From Glandiceps talaboti (Eukaryota > Hemichordata > Enteropneusta > Spengelidae): a DNA stretch of 64,000 bases. Both the position numbers and the translations under genes were made by a program. Of this stretch, positions 35,750 to 47,530 are shown piece by piece; the first letter of the stretch is position 1, and every line of letters starts with the position of its first letter. The DNA lies in contig NC_135571.1 of assembly GCF_964340395.1 (NCBI RefSeq), forward strand, positions 15,776,721-15,840,720, given 5' to 3'. The notes under the pieces were generated by a model. The model was not told where the DNA came from and made no database searches. It saw only the letters and a program-made list of their open reading frames with translations.

Positions 35750-36511
35750 CTCATGTGTGGGTGTCCGGCGAGTATGTCTCACACTTGCACAAAGTGTATC
35801 ATCACATGGCATCAGAAGCTACTGTATGTAGTTCCTGAAAATTGGATACTAGTCACTTTAGATGTGGTATGTACACACATACTTTGCAGTCTGACGCAAT
35901 GCAGTCAGTTGTCGAAGCACTTGACTCGCCAGTTACACAAACAATCGACTATAGCATTCCAAAACCACCACCTGTGTATCTCCTAAAACTATTATGTGAT
36001 TCTCACGAAAAACACATTTAAATTAAAGGAGAATTCTACACACAAACATGCATGTGCATTGGCTCTTGGGCATCACCCGAAATAGCCGACATTCCATGAA
36101 CTGGAAAGTCGCATTATTGAAATCTACACGGATAAAATATCACTCTGGACACATTTCAGGGGTGGCGTTTTCATGATAATTTGTGGCACCCAAGTTGAAC
36201 TAAATAATCTGAGTGAAAAAATAAACCAAATACATCCAACTTTCAAATTTTCGTTGGAAAGCTCAGATACGGAAGTAACATATCACAATCCACAAGTGTC
36301 AACGACACCAATAACACCAAGTATTGGATATCAAAACTCATTCCAATATTTACACAGGCAATCATGCCGCCCGAACTCAGTCTTCAAAGGGTCCATTAAG
36401 GGTCAAACGATCAGATACATACGAACATGTAGTAACGAAAAAGAATTTCAAAAGAAAATTAAATTCTTCACGGGGAAACTGGCGAAAAGAGGCTATAATG
36501 AAACTGAATAG
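35750..36511 (+). pseudogene. Decayed Penelope-like element reverse transcriptase fragment
   Basis: The first segment (about 35840-35880) reads PENWILVTLDVV, like the RT motif leading to the first catalytic Asp. A shifted frame gives VVEALDSPVTQTIDYSIPKP and, past a stop near 36020, IKGEFYTQTCMCIGSWASPE plus IADI, the RT motif following Asp A. A third frame (36085-36511) gives HELESRIIEIY, LWTHFRGGVFMII, INQIHPTFKFSLESSDTEVTY, FQYLHRQSC and EFQKKIKFFTGKLAKRGY, all in the family order. The catalytic Asp pair expected in LW-RF-DDVF reads GG here. At least two frameshifts and two stops are present. No GIY-YIG endonuclease follows; coding ends at the first TAG of a TATAG run at 36509. Dead relic; family assignment from remembered motif order. 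Confidence 0.72.
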
Positions 36512-36650
36512 TATAGTATAGTATAGGAGACCGATTTTTGAATTAGAAGACCGATACTTGAATTAGAAGACCAACACTTGAATTAGAAGACCAACACTTG
36601 AATTAGAAGACCGACACTTGAACTAGAAGACCAATTTTTGAATTAGAAAA
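36509..36650. repeat. Short TATAG run and 20-bp minisatellite, about 6 copies
   Basis: TAGTATAGTATAGTATAG at about 36509-36526 is the reverse strand of the satellite left of the Penelope relic. It leads into 20-bp units AATTAGAAGACCGATACTTG with CCGAC, CCAAC and CCAATTT variants. Confidence 0.88.
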
Positions 36651-37213
36651 ATACGATCGGGTCGACAAAAACTCACTGACCTCCCCCCCCCTTTGACCTC
36701 TGGCGCTGAGGGAGTCCTTGGGGTTGTCATCCTGACAGATCTGGAGGTTTTTTGTTTCTGTTAAGGCAACTTTTAGGTTATTCATAACCTTTGAGGTAAT
36801 ATTTCCCAGCTTTGAAAAGCTAACGTAAATGTAAGTTTTAAATGAGTTTCCCATGTCACATAAAAATGGGCCCGTAACATTGGTACAGGGACATTATTAA
36901 TATTGCATGTATAGTAAAGTCACCGGTATGTCAGAGAACTTTAGGTGGTCATACCTAGGGTATAACAGAAACTGGAATCTGATGAGATGTGGTGATTTGT
37001 AGTGTCAATAACATGTAGTATCCGAAATAGAAAGTGTATTAATCCCTTCTGACAAGTTCATACTGACGATCGCGAGTAGAACAATTAGATTAACTTTCTT
37101 TTATAAACTATTTCACTTTTCCCTCAAAGTGCAATATAAGTGAAGCATTGATTGTGAAACAGCCAGGCATTTACATGACATGTTCTGTAACTAGTGTGGT
37201 AGCTAGGTAAGAC

Positions 37214-37216
<3 letters not shown>
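36651..37216. other. No gene seen; dispersed-repeat debris
   Basis: CTCCCCCCCCCTTTGACC near 36680 is a C-tract. TTAAGGCAACTTTTAGGTTATTCAT near 36761-36785 resembles 18888-18912. No supported coding. Confidence 0.45.

Positions 37217-37249
<33 letters not shown>
37217..37249. repeat. (TA)n microsatellite
   Basis: About 16 TA units followed by GTATATGTATAGTTATAG degenerate repeats. Confidence 0.95.
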
Positions 37250-38827
<1,578 letters not shown>

Positions 38828-39000
38828 GATAAGATAAGATAAGATAAGATAAGATAAGATAACACTTTATTTTAGCCGTTTAGAAAATTTTACATTTCTA
38901 ATTTGGTATTTAAACAAAATAAAGTTAATAATGATCTATGAAATATAAATATTAAAGTATACAGTAGTTCTAGTGTGTGTCTATTGACTACATGTATCAT
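38828..39000 (-). mobile_element. Probable LINE 3' end with TTATC tail (minus strand)
   Basis: On the minus strand AT-rich sequence is followed by AATAAA (complement of 38867-38872), a GTG and then about seven TTATC units (complement of the GATAA run at 38828-38863). A polyadenylation-like signal followed by a short tandem tail is typical of truncated LINE insertions. No coding was identified upstream and the element's 5' limit is not visible. Confidence 0.45.
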
Positions 39001-39836
39001 CCAGGTATATGTAGAGAGCGGTTATAATATCCTTATGTTTTGATTGTAGTATATATCTAAATACATGTCAACACAATATACTAGGAAATTCCCTTTCCCC
39101 GTCTATCTTTCTGTGTAAAGACTTTTTAAGTTTTACTGTTCGTCACCGTGGTCTCTGCATGGACGTACGAGTGGGGTGGGGTGGCACAAACAATAATTAC
39201 GTAATCAAACGCTATATACATAATATATAACTGTCAGTCAGTCGACGTAGGAAGATTACGCAGCGCAGTGGGGTTTGACCTTTACTTGCACACGACAGCG
39301 CATGGCAGAACTGGTAACGCTCATGACTGTAGCAGACACAGGAGTTGCCAATGATACTCGCAACGCATAAATCTGGTACTCGAGTAGTACATGTCTGGGT
39401 GTAATTGCACCTATCACCAGATTTAAACTGAATGCCTCCCGTAGATTTTTGGGCCTACACATTGTTGGAATACAAAATTCTAAACTATAGCTATTATACA
39501 TGATGTACCACTTAATTGGAAAATTAAGTAAAAATGAAACTATGTGAAATTTGAAATTTGCACAGGTAATATATTGCCTCATTATTAAAAAACATATTGA
39601 TTAAGCAAAATGATATATAAGCACTAAAAGACATTAAAGGCAGATGTCCCCTATATATAATGAGGATTATGGGTAATGTATGCATATGCAGGAAATTCAA
39701 ACTGCTGTAAGGAGCACTGACTTAGCCCATTTTGCACTGAAAAAGTTTCACATGGCTCTCATATTTCATATATACTGTTTGTAAATATATAGTGATGCAA
39801 CATGAGTAGAAATAACTGACTTTAACTAAGTTTTGG
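39001..39836. other. No gene seen
   Basis: The minus-strand 108-residue frame at 39256-39582 has no recognised domain. Confidence 0.4.
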
Positions 39837-40290
39837 AGAAATGAATTTAGGTTTAATGCTGTCAATAAATTGATATGTACCCTAAATGGTACCTGCTCAA
39901 CCGAATTTGGTCGAAAAATAATGAGAAATGAGTGATTTTCTAAGTTGTCAAAATTGTCAAAATAAACGTGACCACTGAGGGCGCTCTTTGCTTTTGAATT
40001 AATTCTTTTTTTCCTGTAAGTATTTTTTGACCAAATTTTCAGGATAGGTGTATATTAATAACCTTGACTCATGTTATGAATCACATGTCTCAATGACAAG
40101 TGGAAACATGTTTGTTTGACTGTTTTTTTTTTGCCATTAGGTTAACATGGGGAAAAACTGTCCTAATTTGTAAAAGGTATTTATGTATATAAATTCACCG
40201 GGTTTTTTTTGTCTCGAACTACTCTTATTAATCAGAATGACTAATGTCATAAATTGCATGACACAATGATTAGCGGAAATATGTTTTTGG
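39837..40290 (+). repeat. Direct duplication, copy 1 (900-bp spacing)
   Basis: ATGAATTTAGGTTTAATG at 39841 recurs at 40741, exactly 900 bp away, and similarity runs about 440 bp through TGACCACTGAGGGCGCTCTT, CAGGATAGGTGTATATTAAT and CTTATTAATCAGAATGACTA. The differences are a few substitutions and small indels in T-runs. Confidence 0.92.
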
Positions 40291-40736
40291 AATTTCAATT
40301 TTTTTCCACATTATTTTAACCATGTTAGCCTAAGGGGGAAAAGTAATTTTAATTTTTAAAAGGCACATTTCTATGGAATTTCACAAGTTTTTGTGTGCTG
40401 AACTACTCGTGTTAATGATCATGAAGCAGACACTTAAAATCTTGTCTGAGTCTTTTGCAGGAATATGGTAAATTTGTACGTGAATCCCCATCTTGGGTAT
40501 TGAACATTGCCAAAGCCATCAAAACAAAAGTACCTTTTTACCTGAACATTGCCACTAGGGGATGCGATTTTATTTAAAAACAGGCTAATTTTGTACCTTC
40601 CTGATTGAATTTTTTGACACAATCTTAAGGATAGATGTATAAAATTTACTTGCATTGATCGAATGAAATTCGTGGGTCAAAGGTCATCATAAGGTTGTAC
40701 TGTGGATAATATGTGTATGCGTTAGTTTATTTAAAT

Positions 40737-41175
40737 AGAAATGAATTTAGGTTTAATGCCGTCAATAAATTGATATGTGCCCTAAATGGTACCTGCTCAA
40801 CTAAATTTGGTCGAAAAATAATGAGAAATGAGTTATTTTCTAAGTTGTCAAAATTGTCAAAATAAACGTGACCACTGAGGGCGCTCTTTGCTTTTGAATT
40901 AATTCTTTTTTTCCTGTAAGTATTTTTTGACCAAATTTTCAGGATAGGTGTATATTAATAACCTCGACTCATGTTATGAATCACATGTCTCAATGGCAAG
41001 TGGAAGTATGTTTGTTTGACTGTTTTTTTTGCCATTAGGTTAACATGGGGAAAAACTGTCCTAATTTATAAAAGGCATTTTTCTATACATATTCACCATT
41101 TTTTTTGTCTTGAACTACTCTTATTAATCAGAATGACTAATGTTATAAATTGCATGTCACAATGATTACGGAAAT
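40737..41175 (+). repeat. Direct duplication, copy 2
   Basis: Partner of 39837-40290. It ends at CACAATGATTACGGAAATTAG, where the 122-bp satellite begins, so the satellite start and the duplication end coincide. Confidence 0.92.
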
Positions 41176-44100
41176 TAGTTTACTCTGATTAGGCCTACGT
41201 GAATGATCTTTGACCTGACACCAAGTGACCTCGTCTGACCCATCAGATCATGAAGGTCATGACCTGACCCTTACTTGACCTTCACCTGACCTCTATAAAA
41301 TTCACTCTGATTTCGCCTACTTGTATGACCTTTGACCTGCCCAAGTGACCTCGTCTGACCAATCAGATCATGAAAAACATGACCTGACCCTTACTTGACC
41401 TCCACCTGACCTCTATGTAATTCACTCTGATTTGGCCTACGAGAATAACCTTTGACCTGACAGCAAGTGACCTCACTTGACCCATCAGATCTTGAAGGTC
41501 ATGGCCTGGCCCTTACTTGACACCCATCTGACCTCTATATACTTCACTCTGATTAGGCCTATGTAAATGACCTTTGACCTGACAACCTGTGACCTCAATT
41601 GACCTATTAGGACATGATGGTCATGCCCCCACCCATTCTTCACCTCCTACCGACCCCTATGTATAAATTCTCTGGGTGACCTTCCTTGAATGACCTTTGA
41701 CCTGACACCATGTGACCTCGTCTAACCCATCAGTTCATGAAGGTCATGACCTGACTTTTACTTGACCTCAAGCTCACCTTTATGTAGTTTACTCTGACTA
41801 GGCCAACGTGAATGACCTTTGACTGGACACCAAGTGACCTCATCTGACCCCTCAGTTCATGAAGGTCATGACCTGACCCTTACTTGACCTTCAATTGACC
41901 TCTATGTATTTCACTCTGATTTGGCCTACTTGTATGACATTTGACCTGACACCATGTGACCTCACTTGACTCATCAGATCATGAAGGTCATGACCTGACC
42001 ATTACTTGACCTGCAATTGACCTCTATGTATTTCACTCCGATTTGGCCTACTTGTATTACATTTGACCTGACACCAAGTAACTTCACTTGACCCATTAGA
42101 TCATGAAGGTTATGATGTGACCTATACTTGACCTCCAGCTGACCTTTATGTAGTTTACTCTGATTAGGCCTATGTGAATGACCTTTGATATGACACCAAA
42201 TGACCTCGTCTGACCCATCAGATCATGAAAATCATGACCTGACCCTTACTTGACCTCCAATTGACCTCTATGTATTTCACTCTGATTTGGCCTACTTGTA
42301 TGACCTTTGACCTGACAGCAAGTGACCTCGTCTGACCCATTAGTTACTGAAGGTCATGACCTGACCTTTACTTGACCTCCAGCTTACCTTTTATGTAGTT
42401 TACTCTGATTAGGCCTACGTGAATGACCTTTGACATGACACCAAGTGACCTCATCTCACCCATCAGATCATTAGGGTCATGACCTGACCCTTAATTGACC
42501 TCTAATTGACATCTATGTATTTTTTCTGATTTGGCCTACTTGTATGACCTTTGACCTGACACCAAGTGACCTCGTCTGACCCATTAGTTACTGAAGGTCA
42601 TGACCTGACCTTTACATGACCTCCAGCTGACCTTTATGTAGTTTACTCTGATTAGGCCTACGTGAATGACCTTTGACCTAACACCAAGTGACCTCGTATG
42701 ACCAATCAGATCATGAAAGTCATGACATGACCCTTACTTGACCTCCAATTGACCTCTATGTATTTCACTCTGATTTGCCCTACTTGTATGACCTTTGACC
42801 AGACACCAAGTGACCTAGTCTGACCCATCAGTTGACCTTTATGTAGTTTGACTCCAGCTGACCTTTATGAAGTTTACTCTGATTAGGCATACATGACTGA
42901 CCATAGACCTGACACCAAATGACCTCGTCTGACCCATCAGATCATGAAGGTCATGACCTGACCCATACTAGACCTCCTACTGACCTCTATGTAATTTATT
43001 CTGATTTGGCCTACTTGAATGACCTTTGACCTTACACCAAGTGACCTCTCTTGACCCAGCAGATCATGAAGGTCATGACCTGACCTATACTTGACCTCAA
43101 AGTAACCTCTATGTAATTTCTTCTGATTTGGCGTACTTGAATGACCTTTATCCTGACACCAAGTGACCTCACTTGACCAAGCAGATCATGAAGGTCATGA
43201 CCTGACCCATACTTGTCTTCAAACTGACCTCTATGTAATTCCTTCTGATTTGGCTTACTTGAATGACCTTTGACCTGACACCAAGTGACCTCGTCTAACT
43301 CAGCAGATCATGAAGGTCGTGACCTGACCAATAATTGACCTCCAACTGACCTCTATGTAATTCCTTCTGATTTTGCCTACTTGAATGACCTTGACCTTAA
43401 ACCAAGTTACCTCGTCTGTCCCAGCATATGATGAAGGTCATGACTTGACCCATACTTGACCTCCAACTGTCCTCTATGTAATTCCTGATTTTGCCTACTT
43501 GAATGACCTTTGACCTGACACCAAGTGTCCTCACTTGACCCAGCAGATCATGAATGTCAAGACCTGACCCTTACTTCACCTCCAACTGACCTCTATGTAA
43601 TTCCTTCTCATTTTGATTACTTGAATGACCTTTGAACTGACACCAAGGGACCTCGTCTGACCCATCAGATCATGAAGGTCATGACCTGACCCTTACTTGA
43701 CCTCCAACTGACCTCTTTTTATTTTTTTTCTAATTTTGCCTACATGAATGACCTTTGACCTGACACCAAGTGACCTCACTTGACCCTTCAGATCATGAAG
43801 GTCATGACTTGACCCTTACTTGACCTCAAACTGACGTCTATGTATGTTTTTCTAAATTGGCCTACTTGAATGACCTTTAACCTTACACTAAGTGACCTCT
43901 TCTGACCCATCCGATCATGAAGGTCATGACCTGACCAATACTTGACCTCAAACTGACGTCTATGTAATTCCTTCTGATTTGGCTTACTTGATTGACCTTT
44001 GACCTGACAACAAGTGACCTCTCTTGACCCATCAGATCATGAAGGTCATGACCTGAGCCTTACTTGACCTCCAACTGACCTCTATGCATATTTTCTGGTT

Positions 44101-45153
44101 TTCCCTACTTGAAGGACATTTTTACCTGACACCAAGTGACCTCACTTGACCCTTCAGATCATGAAGGCCATGACCTTTTCCTTACTTTACCTCAAACTGA
44201 CCTCTATATAATTTTTTCTAATTTTACCTACATGAATGACCTTTGACCTGACACCAAGTGACCTCACCTGACCTATCAGATTATGAAGGTCATGACCTGA
44301 CCCTTATTTGACCTCCAAGTGACCTCTATGTATTTTTTTCTAATTTGGCCTACTTGAATGACCTTTGACTTGACACCAAGTGACCTTACTTGACCCATCC
44401 GATCATGAAGGTCACGACCTGAACCATACTTGAGCTCCAACTGACCTCTATGTAGTTTATTCTGATTTGGTCTACATGAATGACCTTTGACCTGACACCA
44501 AGTTCCTCGTTTGACCCAGCAGATCATGAAGGTCATGACCTGACCTATACTTGACCTCCAAGAGACCTCTATGTAAAATCTTTTGATGTGGCGTAATTGA
44601 ATGACCTTTGACCTGACACCAAGTGACCTCACTTGACCAAGCAGATCATGAAGGTCATGACCTGACCCATACTTGACCTCCAACTGACCTCTATGTATTT
44701 ATTTCTAATTTGGCTTACTTAAATGACCTTTGACCTGACACAAAGTGACCTTACTTGACCCTTCAGATCATGAATGTCATACCTGACCCTTACTTGACCT
44801 CCAACTGACCTCTATGTATTTTTTTCTTTTTTGGCCTACTTGAATGACCTTTGACCTGACACCAAGAGACCTCCACTGACCCAACAGATCATGAAGGTCA
44901 CGACCTGCCCCATACTTGACCTACAACTGACCTCTATGTATTTTATTCTGATTTATCATACTTGAATGACCTTTGACCTGACACCAAGTGACCTCGTTTG
45001 ACCCCTCAGATCATGAAGGTCATGACCTGACCTATACTTGACCTCCAAGTGACCTCTATGCAGTTTCCTCCTGCTTCTTCAACACTAGGGCACTAGGGCG
45101 CTGCTCTGCGGCGACCATTCAACAAATTTCCGAATTTATTTGGACAAATAAAG

Positions 45154-45195
<42 letters not shown>

Positions 45196-45244
45196 TCTTC
45201 TGTTTTGGCGTAATTTAATGACCTTTGACCTGACAACAAGTGAC
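41176..45244. repeat. 122-bp satellite, 33 units, dense in TGACCT half-sites
   Basis: Consensus order: CCTACTTGAA, TGACCTTTGACCTGACACC, AAGTGACCTCGTCTGACCC, ATCAGATCATGAAGGTCATG, ACCTGACCCTTACTTGACCT, CCAACTGACCTCTATGTAAT, TTCTGATTTGG. Each consensus unit holds about nine AGGTCA/GGGTCA-type half-sites in geometries matching DR1, DR4, IR0 and DR5 nuclear-receptor elements. I counted about 18 perfect DR1 and 16 perfect IR0 copies across 33 units. Units are diverged by substitutions and small indels, and unit spacing varies from about 106 to 131 bp. The array is interrupted at about 45066-45194 by a retroelement end. No coding. Confidence 0.95.
45066..45194 (+). mobile_element. 3' end of a LINE/SINE-like retroelement with (ATT)n tail
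   Basis: Unlike the surrounding satellite, this stretch reads AACACTAGGGCACTAGGGCG, GCGGCGACCATTCAAC, then TTTGGACAAATAAAG (AATAAA at 45147-45152) and a run of about 13 ATT units. Satellite sequence resumes at TTCTTCTGTTTTGGCG. A polyadenylation-like signal with a trinucleotide tail marks a 5'-truncated non-LTR insertion on the plus strand. The target duplication is too short or decayed to define. Confidence 0.6.
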
Positions 45245-47530
45245 CTATATAAAATTGTCAAAACCTGTGCACACCTGTCAAATCCTCACAGAACCAGTTC
45301 GAAATCTGTCCAAAGCGGTCCAAACCTGTCGTAAAATAGGTTTAATTGATTTAAAACCTGTCCAAACTGGTCCAAACTAGTGTGAAACATATGCAAACTG
45401 ATCGGTACCTGTCCACAGCAGTTTCAAACTTGTCAAAAGCGATAGAAACTGGTTCAAACATGTACAAAATCTGTGGAAACTTGTCATAACTTTTTCAAAC
45501 CAGACCGAAACCATTAGAAGCGGTCAAAACCTGTTGCAAACGAGTCAAAACTGGTCAAAACCTGTCTATACATTTGTCAAAAATTGTGCAAAAGATTCAA
45601 AACCAGGTTTAGATAGACTTAGTCTGGTTGGGGTTTCACGTGTTTTGATTACTTCTGGACAATTTTGGACAAGTTTATAAAAGGTTTTCGACCGGTTTTG
45701 AAACTTTTGCACGGTTTTGGTCAATTTTGTTCGGTTTGAAACCAGTGTGAGCAAGTTTTACCTAGTTTTGACTATTTTGCAACATGTTTTGACAGAGTTT
45801 AAGTTAGTATAGGAACAAACTGGTCCGAAACCAGTGCAAAAACTCAAAACCGTTCAAAATCTGTGGAAACAAACTCAAAACCAGTCAAAATCAGTAAAAA
45901 ACCGGTGCAAATCTATTCAAAACCAAAAACCTTATCTCATCTGTCCATATCTGTCCACAACCATTCTAAACCTGTTATACCAATCAAAACAGATAAAAAG
46001 CGGTGATTATTGGTGCAATTTGGTCCAAACCTTTTGCAAACGATTCAAAACTGATCAAAATCTATTCAAAACAGTTGATATTCTATGCAAACGACTTAAA
46101 ACAGGTTAAAACCAATCAAAACTATTCAAAACAAATGAAAACGGGACACAACCTGTCCAAAGCAGTCCAAAACTCGGCAAACGAGTCCACATCTGTTCCT
46201 ACCAGGTCTAAAATATTTGCAATTGATTCAAATTCTATAGAATCTGGTCAAAACCAGTCCATAATCTGTGCAAACGACAAAAAACTGATAAAAAACTCTC
46301 AAAACAATTTTTAAACAGGTCAAAACCAATGAATACCGGGCAATCTGGTCCAAACATTGTCCAAACCGGTAAAAACCGATCAAAATTGGTCAAAACCGGT
46401 GTAAACTAGTCAAAATTTGCCAAAACATGTCCGAACTCGTTTCAAACAATTCAAAACAAACAAAACCGGTCAAAACCTGTAGACATTAGTCCAAAACCTG
46501 TTTAAACGTGTACAAAGCTGGTACAAATCAGTATAAGCCGCTTTTGAACTTGTTTTAAAAACCGTTCGATAGAGGTCAAAAACCTGTACAATAGATTCAA
46601 AACTAGTAAAACTCTGTTAATACATGTTTTAAAACTGGTCAAAACCTATTCAAACCAATTATAATTTTGTGCAAACGACTAAAAACATGTTAAAACCAGT
46701 CAAAACTATTCAAAACGGATGAAAACGGGACAAAATCTGTCCAAAGTAGTCCAAAACTTTGGCAAACGAGTTAAAACTGGGTAAGATATGGCCACATCGG
46801 TTCAAAAAGCAGTGAAAACAATCTAAAATCTGTGAAAACGATTCAAAACCAATTGAAACCGATCGAAACATGTCTAAACTGAGTGAATACCGGTCAAAAC
46901 CTCTCCACACAGGAATACAATATGTGCAAATTTGTTAAAACCGGTTAAAACCTATTAAAACCATTTTAAACCAGTCAAAACCTGTCGGAATCAGTCCAAA
47001 ACATACACAAATGAGTAAAAACTGGTACAAATAACTCCAAACCGGTTTTAAACAGGTCAACACCAACCAAAAAAATGTCAAAACCTGTGCAAATATGTTA
47101 AAACCTCAAAAATCCAGTTGGAAACTGTCCAAAGCGGTCAAAACCTGTCGTAACCATTCCAAACAAGTCGAAACTCGACCAGACCTGTCCACAATGGGTG
47201 CAATTTATTCAAAACCTGTCCAAGCTGGTCCAAACCAGTGTAAAACCGATGCAAACGAGTTGATACCGATCAAAACCTGTCCAAACCTGTGCAAAATCTG
47301 TGGAAACCTGTCAAAACTTTTCCGAACCAGTCTAAAACCTTTCCAAACGAGTTAAAACTGGTCAAAACCTGTGTATACTGTTTTAAATCTTTCAAAATCG
47401 ATCAACATTCGACAAAACTTTTGCAAAACATTTAAAACCTGTCCAAACAAGTCAAAACCTGTTAGAAATTATTCGAAACAGGTCGAAACCTGTCCAACCT
47501 GGTCCAAAACAGGTTCAAAGGAGTCAAAAT
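45245..47530. repeat. 2,286-bp higher-order repeat, copy 1
   Basis: The unit starts at CTATATAAAATTGTCAAAAC directly at the end of the 122-bp array. It is made of short phrases such as GTCAAAACCTGTCC, AAACCGGTC and GTGCAAACGAGTC with A-tracts about every 10 bp. A segment of about 200 bp (45606-45815) is in reverse orientation (TTTTGG phrases). Short open frames inside it recur in every copy only because the copies are nearly identical; none shows a recognised domain. Confidence 0.97.

Noticed and set aside
44276-44683. 135-residue minus-strand frame in the 122-bp array
   Set aside because: Repeats of the satellite unit; neighbouring units do not keep it open.
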